64,000 bases of DNA from Owenia fusiformis (taxonomy: Eukaryota; Annelida; Polychaeta; Sabellida; Oweniidae). Under the pieces are notes generated by a model that was given only the letters and a program-made list of their open reading frames with translations, was not told where the DNA came from and searched no databases. Below are positions 12,278-22,400 of the stretch, one piece after another; positions within the stretch are counted from its first letter, which is position 1; each line of letters opens with the position of its first letter. Location: contig CAIIXF020000008.1 of the NCBI GenBank assembly GCA_903813345.2, positions 34,062,867-34,126,866 on the forward strand, written 5' to 3'. Both the position numbers and the translations under genes were made by a program.

Positions 12278-12482
12278 CAGGCCCGTAGCCAGGATTTGCC
12301 AAGGGGGGGTTCAATTTTCAAAAATTTCCAGGGGGGGTTCACATTTGACAATTTTGGCCCAAATTAGGCTAAAATCACTTGAGAAGTGCTCAAAATGGTC
12401 AAAAACTGCATGATTTTGAAAGAATTTTTGGCCAGGGGGGGGTTCGCCCGAACCCTGCGAACCCCCCCTGGCTACGGGCCTG
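12278..12482. mobile_element. 205-bp MITE, CAGGCCCGTAGCC ends (hAT-like)
   Basis: CAGGCCCGTAGCCAGG at the left end is inverted as CCTGGCTACGGGCCTG at the right end, and both ends continue into G- or C-rich runs. GCCCT directly flanks both sides (12273-12277 and 12483-12487). The CAGRGGYGTAGCC-type terminus is typical of non-autonomous hAT elements (knowledge), although hAT duplications are normally 8 bp. Confidence 0.7.
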
Positions 12483-13080
12483 GCCCTATAGACAGATAGA
12501 GTTTAATTAGTCTTCATGGGCAAAGGATTGTTGGAATCAAGGGATTTGATGATTGAATTGGGGCAAAAGAATATATCAAAATGTGTATCAGTTGTACAAT
12601 TACAAAATGAAAATGATAATGAGTTAAATTTTGATAACACTAGGTCTACCAATAAGTGTCTAGTGTGTAATGGTGCTTTAAGGAAATTGAATAGTGTTAA
12701 AATATAAAATACATTCATCTTGCCAAAAGCTTCAAAATGCTGTGAAACTTCCAAGTTTTGATTTGAATTTTGAATTATTATCAAAAAGTTCGTTGGGTAG
12801 TCTAAATTTTGAAATTAAAAATATGTAAAATTTGGTCGTTCCATGCATTTCCATTGGCTATAGAATTGGCCAGATGTAAAACGCAAGGTTCAATACTTCT
12901 TTAGAGTCTAAATTGTGAACATTTTACTTAAAAAAATTCAATATTACAGAATGTTTAATGTAACCAAAACAACAATATGAAATGATGTGATATACACATC
13001 AATTATGTAAATTGGTTGAGTTTAGCAGCAATTGATTTGGAATATTTGACACTTTCAGAACAGTTTGGTTCATTTTTATC
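12483..13080. other. No gene seen
   Basis: AT-rich sequence. Overlapping 63- and 93-codon frames on opposite strands have no recognisable content. Confidence 0.35.
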
Positions 13081-13093
13081 GTACCTAACAAAA

Positions 13094-14104
13094 GGTACGA
13101 TATTGTAGTCAGCTTGGCGGGCGGGCGGCGTTTCACTTTTTAGCTTGTCTACAGGTTTCCAGCCAAACCATTTGAGGGATTCATCTGAAATTTTCAGTGA
13201 TGTTTCTACATATCAACGTCAAGAACTGATTAGTTTTTGGGCATTCTGGGTAAATCTTAAAGTGGCCATTTTGGATTTTCCGTCCTAAAATCTTCACTTT
13301 CAAGACTTGTCTACAGGTTTCCAGCCAAACCATTTGAGGGATTCATCTGAAATTTTCAGGGATGTTTCTACATATCAACGTCAAGAACTGATTAGTTTTT
13401 GGGCATTCTGGGTAAATTTTAAGGTGGCCATTTTGGATTTTCCGTCCTAAAATCTTCACTTTCAAGACTTGTGTACAGGTTTTCAGCCAAACCATTTGAG
13501 GGATTCATCTGAAATTTTCAGGAATGTTTCTACATATCAACGTCAAGAACTGATTAGTTTTTGGGCATTCTGGGTAAATTTTAAGGTGGCCATTTTGGAT
13601 TTTCCGTCCTAAAATCTTTACTTTCAAGACTTGTCTACAGGTTTCCAGCCAAACCTTTTGAGGGATTCATCTGAAATTTTCAGGGATGTTTCTACATATC
13701 AACGTCAAGAACTGATTAGTTTTTTTGGGCATTCAGGTTAAATTTTAAGGTGGCCATTTTGGATTTTCTGTCCTAAAATCTTCACTTTCAAGACTTGTCT
13801 ATAGATTTTCAGCCAAACCATTTGAGGGATTCATCTGAAATTTTCAGGGATGTTTCTACATATCAACGTCAAGAACTGATTGGTTTTTGGGCATTCTGGG
13901 TAAATTTTAAGGTGGCCATTTTGGATTTTCCGTCCTAAAATCTTCACTTTCAAGACTTGTCTACAGGTTTCCAGCCAAACCGTTCAAATTTTTACATATG
14001 TTACACAGTGATAAGTTCTAGAGCTGATTAACTTTTCTGCGGCCATCTTGCTTTCTTGGTCAACAAGACCACAATGCTGTGTTTTAGGTACGATATTGTT
14101 CACG
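13094..14104. repeat. 162-bp tandem satellite, five units plus partial
   Basis: Units beginning CTTGTCTACAGGTTTCCAGC start at 13144, 13306, 13468, 13630, 13794 and 13956 (partial), a 162-bp period (one 164). Copies are more than 95 % similar by eye. GGTACGATATTGT brackets the array at 13094 and 14088, suggesting that the array lies inside a larger repeated element. Confidence 0.9.
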
Positions 14105-14331
14105 TCTGTGCCTTGTTTGTAAAGTGTAACAAAATGCCATCCATCTGATAACGTGGTATACCTGTATACCAGTTGATATAAATACGATTTAAATTGGTGG
14201 TTCTGTTCTGAATTGTGTAATCATCAACTATAAAGTAGACAACATATGAAACCAATATACAGTGAAATATCTGAAACATTATCCAGCTTACAAATCTGGA
14301 GCATGTTTCCTTTGGTGAAATTTTATATACA

Positions 14332-14914
14332 CAGGGTGGTCAAAAAATGGAAACCCTGTCGCCATTTTCCTTATATCTTTGTCATTTTAGGAAATTACTC
14401 CCTGATATTTAGCACATTTGTACATCATTCAATTTCTTACCGGCCTACCATATTTCATGACCATCAAATTGATAGTCACAATGTTACAGCACTTTAAACA
14501 ACATGCTCCATTGGCCAATATTGCACTTTCGGCAAACCTGCACATATCATCCAAAATGTCCCTACCTAACTTCAACCTGTGGTGATACACCAAAAAACAG
14601 TGTACGAGAATAACCCCAGGACAACTGCAGACCTCAAAAAGCAGATAATCCGTGTCATTCAGGCCATACCTGCTGAAAAATGTAGTCAGATCATTGACAA
14701 CCTGTTCAGATTTGCAAATAGTGCGATGGTGGCCACACTGGGTCATCTTGTTCAAAGTGCTGTACCATTGTGACTATCAATCTGAAGATCATGAATTATG
14801 GTTAGCTGGTAGGAAATTGAATGTTGTACATGTGTGTCAAATTTCAGGAAATAATTACTCAAAATGACGAAGATATGAGGAAAATCCAGGGTTTCCATTT
14901 TTTTGACCACCCTG
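14332..14914 (+). mobile_element. Deleted Tc1/mariner-type transposon with 28-bp TIRs
   Basis: CAGGGTGGTCAAAAAATGG at the left is inverted at the right end (14887-14914). Inside, plus-strand 14580-14772 encodes a remnant of an IS630/Tc1-type transposase C-terminus (VYENNPRTTADLKKQI, then AMVATLGHLV). The rest of the transposase, including the catalytic core, is deleted, so the copy is non-autonomous. Confidence 0.75.
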
Positions 14915-15145
14915 TAAAATTTATTTAATCATTATGAATTCTAGTTGTTGATGGCATTATAATTAAAGGTTGTATCCAAAGTATAAATTGCATATTTTAT
15001 TAAAACTGCAAATGAAATCGAATAAAATTTTGGATACTACCTTTAACCAATTATTCAAATTCTCCTAAGTATAATTATGAGATTAAAACTTTTAAAGATG
15101 ATTTTCTAGATTCTTGAAAAATGAACCATTAACTAGAGTAAAATA

Positions 15146-15330
15146 CAGTAAAACCTGTGTATATTGAACATTTTTTGTCAAGAAAAAAATGTTCAGTGTG
15201 GGTAGGTGTTCACTACAGAGAGGGTAATCTATACATTACACATGAGTCAGTAGAGTATGTGCGGAGGAAGGGTGTCCACTAGAGACCGGTGTTCACTAAA
15301 GAAAGGTGTTCACTAAGACAGGTTTTGAAT
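15146..15330. mobile_element. Pogo-like MITE (TACAGTAAAACCTGT end)
   Basis: TACAGTAAAACCTGTGTATA at the left is weakly inverted as AGACAGGTTTTGAATGTA at the right, with repeated GTGTTCACTA motifs inside. Another copy is inverted at 37150-37298. CAGT-AAAACC termini are common in pogo/Tigger-type elements. Confidence 0.55.
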
Positions 15331-15374
15331 GTATTAATTTTAGATTTTACTACGCAAACCTTTACTACTTACAC

Positions 15375-15499
15375 TAATATTGCCACTATGTGCTAACATC
15401 CACCATTGAATCTATCTATGGCCAACTTCCCGGGAATTTCTTGAGCATATTACACTGTGCACCCCAGCACACATCCCGGATATTCCTCAATTATTCCGC
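15375..15499. repeat. Left 125-bp inverted repeat of the 12-kb element
   Basis: It begins TAATATTGCCACTATGTGC and ends CAATTATTCCGC. Its reverse complement at 27400-27524 differs at one position (CTGGGG versus CGGGGG). The outward flank 15344-15374 equals the reverse complement of 27252-27282. Confidence 0.9.
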
Positions 15500-15540
15500 C
15501 ATTTTCCTTCTGTAAAGTCGGAAATTTTAGAATCGCAATA

Positions 15541-15931
15541 AAGGACGATTCTCGGTTTGGAGAACAAAGTTCATCAATCTAAATGAGCATTATCCCTGCT
15601 TCGGACAAATTTGATTTTTTTATATAATATAGATTATAATGTCTTCTTTTGAATACTCATTATTTAATTTGGGTAATATTTCTAGATTTTTCGCAAAAAA
15701 ATATTAGCGCAGTACACTGATGAACTTCGTTCCCCAAATCGAGACTTCTATTTTATTGAATCGGTCAAATTGAGCGTTATCCCTGCTTCAGACCAATTTG
15801 TTATTTTTACATCTTGTAGATTTAAATGTCCTCTTTTGAATATTCATAGTTTAATTTGGGTAATATTTCTGTATTTTTCATGAAAAAATTATTAGCCCAG
15901 GAGACTGTTCTCCAAACCGAGAATCGTCCTT
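15541..15931. mobile_element. 391-bp MITE with perfect 25-bp TIRs (copy 1)
   Basis: AAGGACGATTCTCGGTTTGG (first 20 of 25) opens the element and is perfectly inverted at 15907-15931. TA flanks both ends. The interior is two diverged direct halves, each with GCATTATCCCTGCTTC- or GCGTTATCCCTGCTTC-type and TTAATTTGGGTAATATTTCT blocks. A second, highly similar copy lies at 33372-33764. It has no coding capacity. Confidence 0.9.
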
Positions 15932-15933
15932 TA

Positions 15934-18900
15934 CAAATAACTTGTGACTATGGACACGGAACTAGGAAGTTAGTTGTTCTACAGGTTCATCAGTTACAAA
16001 TGAAAGTAAGAGGACGAGGAAAATAGATCATATGGAACTATAAGACAAGTTTTCAAGGTTTTTTCTTTGGGTTGTTAGTCCACAAAGAAAACATCTGATA
16101 TAAAAATGTCGAAGATCTTACCTCGTTCGTTTTTTCTTTGCTTGCTCCATATAGGGTCTTCAGTCCCGACATGAGATTATAGTAAGCATATGGAAAAGGT
16201 CTCTAGTGTCAATTGACCTTTTTCCAGACAATTTGTCATATATAAATGACAATTTCACAAGGGTCATTAGACCATCAGAAGACATCATGTACAGAGAACG
16301 TAATATTACATGTTCTTCTCTGTGTTATGTTACATGAGAGGTTTTCAATCCAGATAAGAAAGTAAGGAAGCCCGAAGAAGGTAGACACTGTGTTTATGCC
16401 TACAGTACCCTGCCTTACATTGAGGTCTTTCTTTTGGTTGTCTGGTTGTCAGTCCATAAAGAAAACATTAACTGTTCAAGTTTACATAGCTCTCAATTCT
16501 TCGTCTCTGTATTTATCACATAAACGTGTTCAGTTCCAGATGAATATGAGAAATTTGAAAAATATCTACATCTACATCTGAAGATGGCTTCTTTACTGCT
16601 GAGGTGTTTTTGGTTGTTAGTCCACAATAAAAACACATATGTGTTCAGGAGAACGCAGACGAAATGGCTTCTTTACTGCTCATGTGTTTTTTGGTTGTAA
16701 GTCCACAATGAAAACACATACGTGTTCATTAGAACGCAGTTATCATCTCTTTTCTTTATGCATAGTTTATAAAAGGACTCCAGTCCCGATATGAATTATG
16801 TAAACATGAAGAAATAAATACACCAGTAAATTTGTCTTTCGGGATTTGACATGTGTCGAGCATAGACTGTATGATCCTAAGATGAAGAAGATATTTCTTC
16901 ATCTTACAGTAGCGTGATCACGATGATGTTCAGATGAAGACACTTGGTTCACATACATTTAAATGTATTTAGAAAATAACATTGTATGTTGTAAAACCTG
17001 GTGTAGTATGCATACATAGAACACGTATGCTGACCACAGAATAATTAGTTTATTTAGTCCATTTAGTTTTTATACTAGTTATGCGCAGCAGGATAAGTTT
17101 GTCACTTATTTGTTGTTATTTCTGGACTGAGTTGTTTGTCTACTGTTCAGAAAAAGGATAGGCTAAAGATTAACAAAAGTAACTGTAAGGTTTACAGTAG
17201 GCCTACTGTGAAGTCGTCATCTTCTTCACAGAAAAGACCAATATAGCTATTAGCCTACTCATCTTTCAAGTAGATCTTTTCGAATCAGAGACCTATAAGT
17301 TATTGTCTCTGATTGAGCGTTCCTGTTTTCTCCAAGTAATTGTAGATGTTGCTATTACTATATGCTGAAGAAAACGATTCATGGATGATCACAATCATCC
17401 TGTTATTGGTTGATTCCCTCTATTCAACAGAGAAGTAGAAGGTGACTTAGATTGTTTTAGTTTTGAGTCACTAGACTATTCTTCTAGCTATATTAGCCAA
17501 CAACTGAACAACACAAGTAATTATTCATATAAGAAGTGTTGTATGCGTTGACAAATGACAATGTCATGAACTTGTCATTTCTGAGTTTCAGACTGAAATC
17601 TTTATATTCTCAAGAATCATTTCTGAATACTCCTATTTAGACTCTATTCCTGGAATATTAACGTTCAGAATTGAGTTGGCGGAAGTATCTTTGACATAGG
17701 TTACTTTCGCCAGATGCTTCTCATAAAGCATTCAACTCAGTGTTAATTGTTTGAGGAATTAAGATTACAGTCGAGGTTTTTTGAAAACTTAAACATTTGG
17801 CGGCTTTCAGTTTGCCAGTTAAAGTAAGGTTATGTCTAAAACATCACCTCAGTAAAGGTTTTGTTTCCTTTATTTTTCTTAGCCTTGACAGCTTTTGAAG
17901 TCAAAAGTTGATTATTGAAGTCTAAGATGACTTTTCAGATCTCTTGGTAAGTCAGTTCAAGAGACTGTAAATCAAATTCTGTGTTTTTCACTACAACCTT
18001 GGGTGTTATTCCAAAGGTTTTATTTTGTGACGAGGGGAAGTACTTATACTTACTTATAACAAGTCCCTATATCTGTATATCCAGACCATTGGCCTGTTTG
18101 CTACCACATCACACACAGAATGAATATTTGTTTATTTTGACCTTGTTCAGGTTGCTCAGTTTTCAAACACGGTTTAAGTTTAATCACTGTTTTGAAGAGT
18201 GTTTTACTGAGCCAGCCTCAGTCATGACAGTATCATCTTCAACAGGTTCACAGTCGTGCCGTGCTTCTGTGTAAACATTTGTGTCTTAAATAGCCACACA
18301 TTTACTTTAAATCAGTGTATCATCAGTGTTCAGTTCAATCACTATTTGAGAGATCTTACATGTTGATTAGAGGTTTATGTTTTTTTCACCATGGAATCAC
18401 TTGTTACCATGTTTCCTTGGTGGTAGAACCTCAATACATCATTTAGTGGTACTGAAGTACTATATACTCAAGAGCTAGTGTACTCTTTGTTATAGACATG
18501 GTTTCGTTTGTCTTGACATGAGCTCTTCCAAACAAGAGATTCAGACTTACCTTTTTACGCATTGGTCAATTAATATTAACAGTGGCAATTTTTCACACAT
18601 ATGCCAAAAATTGTCGTGATCAAATTGTGACCAAGTTATTTTTGTAACAGTCTCATGATTTTAAGAATCACAGACATTTTCTGCTGACTGTTATACATAT
18701 GTTCTTTAACGGAAATCACAGTCGTTTCCGTGCGGTTTTGGAGATATTTCTATACGAATTATCTTCAACTCCATCTATACTTTATCAAATAGTTTCATTT
18801 TTGAGACAGTATATTTTTTCAGATGTTGTTTTGAGTAGAACACTGAATTAAGGAATCGTCCTGTCCTGAGACTAGTAATGTCACTACCCCCTTAATAGGA

Positions 18901-19286
18901 CAAATATACATCTAAGGTTTATGATGTCAAGATTCCTAGTAATTAACAAGGCATTTTGGTGCCCTGTCACAGGAATGTAAATTCTCAGGAACCACATAGT
19001 CATCGGTTCGATTCCTATTACCGTAGCTACTGTAGTTTAGTGGTGTTTGCCTATTCTATTTGGCAATTGAATAAGGCTTTTAACGTTGCTTTATTTTCCT
19101 CTGTACCATTCATAATTGAGGCAGATGGTGGTCAACCTCTTGAGGTGTTTAACAGAGGATTTCAATGCGAGAATAATTCTCGTTTTATTTATACATGTTA
19201 TATGGGAACGGTTCTTGAACACTTACAAGGTAGATGAAAGTTGCCCAAGAACATTTTTGTGTTCAAAGATGCAAACCATAACGTAG
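15934..19286. repeat. Hairpin-saturated non-coding DNA, left part
   Basis: Short inverted repeats follow each other almost without a gap. Clear examples are TTTTCTTTG/CAAAGAAAA (16061-16091), ATGTGTTTT/AAAACACAT (16682-16719), AATCAGAGAC/GTCTCTGATT (17283-17314), AAATGACAA/TTGTCATTT (17553-17580) and GGCGGAAGTA/TACTTTCGCC (17678-17711). Loops are 10-20 nt. Four hairpins near 16.06-16.72 kb share a loop close to GGTTGTTAGTCCACAA while their stems differ. Open frames of 97 and 93 codons (17981, 18956) have no recognisable domain. The function is unknown. Confidence 0.6.
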
Positions 19287-19291
19287 TTGTT

Positions 19292-19422
19292 TGTAATGAT
19301 CAGTTCATGTCAATCTAAGATTAACGGTACTTGTGTGTACGGTCTGCGTACACTACCCCTGTAATATTCTAACGAGTAATAAAGGGCTTCCTTTCCTGCA
19401 CATGGAGTCTAGTCTTATTATA
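19292..19422 (+). repeat. 5' LTR, 131 bp
   Basis: It begins TGTAATGATCAG and ends CTTATTATA. It matches 24233-24363 exactly, including AATAAAGGGC near its 3' half, a probable polyadenylation signal. The 3' terminus is TA rather than the usual CA. Confidence 0.95.
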
Positions 19423-19440
19423 TGGTACTGCGGGTAAATT
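19423..19440 (+). promoter_or_regulatory. Probable primer-binding site
   Basis: TGGTACTGCGGGTAAATT directly follows the 5' LTR and starts with TGG, the complement of a tRNA CCA end. I could not name the tRNA. Confidence 0.5.
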
Positions 19441-19464
19441 CCTCAAATTAGCTGACAATTCAGC

Positions 19465-22400
19465 ATGGACTTAAAGAATTCGATATTGCCACCTCCGAGA
19501 ATAGATTTCGGCAAAGACTTGGAACGACAATGGAGGCAATTTATCAGAGATTTCACCTGGTATCTCGACGCATTGGGGGACACTGCCAAATCAGACAAAC
19601 AGAAAATTGGATTGCTCATAACTTCCGCCGGGCCGAATGCCTCAAAAATCTATGACACTTTCGTGTTTGTTGAAGGAGAAGACAAAGGGAAATACGATCA
19701 TGTGGTAACCAAATTTTCTAATTACTGTCTACCCAAAGCAAATGAAACATACGAAAGATTTATTTTCCGAAACAGAACGAAGAATGAGCATGAGAAATTC
19801 GATGAATTTTTGGCTGACTTGCAAACGAAAATCGCAACTTGCAATTATGATACCCAGGAATCCAAAATACTCCGTGACCAAATTGTAATTGGCATAAATA
19901 ATGATCGACTGCAAGAGAGACTTTTAAGAGAATCACAACTGGATGCAACCAAAGCAATCGAAGTATGTAGATCTGCGGAAATAGCTCATCAATATTCTCA
20001 AATAATGAGCAAACCTATGGAGAGACTATCAGTGTCCCAAACTGAAATTCATAATGTTAAGGACCGATCCAACAGAATGATCATCAATTGCAAATACTGC
20101 TCGAAGGACCATGCCATACGAAAGTGTCCTGCGTATGGTAAGACATGTGATGCCTGTGGTAGGTCGAATCATTTCAACAAATCTTCAGTTTGTCGGGCCA
20201 AAGGATCAAGCTCCAACACCAGCCGTGCGAGTCGTTCAAAACGCAGTCGTCATAGCAGAGGTCGTAGATCAGTCAACCAAGTGAACGAGGTCACGACTAC
20301 AGACTCTGACGCATCAGATGAAGATTTCAACTTCTACATCAATACTGTCAAGTCAGTGAGTAAATTGCAGCAACTGCACAATGAATATGAACGCTACATA
20401 TATAAGAACGCTATAAGTGATCAACAGGCCACGATAAATATGCCTGACAGTGCGGAAAATCATCAACAGGCCACAATAATGCCTGCGTGTGTGGAAAATC
20501 ATCAACAGGCCACAATAATGCCTGCGTGTGTTGAAAATCATCAACAGGCCACAATAATGCCTGAATGTGTTGAAAATCATCAACAGGCCACAATAATGCC
20601 TGATAATATCAATGTGAATAGTGTAGGTCATGACCCTTGGGTCACTACGTTACTTGTAAATGATCAGCTTATTGATTTCAAGCTTGATACAGGGGCCAAG
20701 GCCAATTTGATAAATATACATGACTTCCAGCACTTGAAAAACAAGCCTTCGGTGATGCCAAAAAATGTCAACCTGATTGACTATAATGGGTCAAAAATAA
20801 AATCACAGGGTGTATGTACACTAACTGTTCATGTTAAAGACAGAGCTCACAAAGTCTTGTTTGTTATAGTGCCAAATGGAATTTCACTATTGTGTGATGA
20901 AACGTGTGTAAAATTGAACCTGGTGAAAAGAATATATGTTGTAAATGGTAATCACCAGGATGAAAATGTGACAAATAAAGTCTCTGGTCAATACCATGAA
21001 ACAAATGTCAATGTTGTAAATTGTGACATCTCAAGTATTGAGAAGAAATATCCAAATATGTTCAAGTGTGTGACTTCAGGGGAGTCGATGCCATTCACTT
21101 ATGAAATTGAATTGAAAGATGGCTCCACTCCTGTAATTCACTCACCCAGGGTAGTATCACAGCCTTATCGTGAAAAAGTTAAAACAAATCTAGATAAACT
21201 TGAAACAAATGGTATAATACGCAAGGTTTATGATGCTACCGATTGGGTTAATAGTATGGTAACAGTTGTAAAAGATGACAAAAATGTTCGTACCACTATT
21301 GATCCCACTGATCTCAATAAATGTATTAAGAGACAGCACTACCCTCTTCCTAAGAAAGATTCAATCATAAGTGCTATGCGTGGGGCCCAGTTTATGTCAA
21401 AGCTAGATGCCTCATCCTCATTTTTCCAAATACGCCTCCATAACAACTCTCAGTTACTGACCACCTTTAACACCCCATGGGGCAGATACTGTTACAATAG
21501 GCTACCCCAGGGATTGTGTGCCAGTCCAGAAATCTTCCAAAAATCTATGGATGAAGTACTAAGTGGAATAGAGGGCGCATATGCTTATATCGATGACATC
21601 ATCATTTGGGGCTGTACTAAAGATGAACATGACAATAGATTGAATAAAGTACTTCAACGCCTTGATAGATACAATGTGAAGCTCAATAGAAAAAAATGTG
21701 TTATCCAGACTCAGAAGATCTCATTTCTTGGTGAGATCTTGACACCCAATGGTGTCATGGCTGATCATGGAATGATTGCAGCCATACTGAAAATGCAAAA
21801 GCCAGACTCCAAATGTAAACTCCAACGATTCTTTGGAATGATAAACTACACTGGCAAATTCATCCCAAATCTGTCAAAACAAACTACACACCTGAGAAAA
21901 CTACTGGAAAGTGATGTCCCATGGCATTGGGATAGCCATCATGAAGATGAGTATGTAAGCCTTCAAAAGCTTTTAACCTCATCCCCAGTACTGGCATATT
22001 ATGACCCTGACAAAAGAACAAAGGTTTCAACTGACAGCAGCAAAGATTCTCTCGGTGCTGTTCTCCTACAGCAGCATCAAGATGATTGGAAGCCGGTGGC
22101 TTATGCAGCTCGGTCACTCTCAAAATGTGAGCAACGGTATGCTCAGATTGAGAAGGAGCTGCTAGGCATAACTTATGGTTGTCATAAATTCGACGAGCTC
22201 ATTTATGGACTTCACCAAATTGAGCTTGAGACTGACCATAAACCATTGATACCCATCTCCAAGAAGAATCTCAATGAAATGACCCCAAGAATTCAACGAC
22301 TTATGATGAAGCTCCAGAGATATGACTATTTCATGACTTATACACCAGGGAAGTATCTGGTGATAGCAGATACACTCTCGCGGTCTGTAGTCAGTAATAC

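Noticed and set aside
16092-16116. CTGAT ... GAAG near a hairpin, thought of as a hammerhead ribozyme core
   Set aside because: The invariant CUGAUGA and GAAA core bases are not both present and the three stems do not form.
19003-19016. GGTTCGATTCC, a perfect tRNA B-box
   Set aside because: No matching A-box, T-stem or acceptor stem could be built around it. It lies in the hairpin-rich DNA and is taken as chance.
20353-20631. Minus-strand 92-codon frame with repeated MIFNT/CGLL motifs
   Set aside because: It is the antisense of the in-frame minisatellite in the gypsy ORF.
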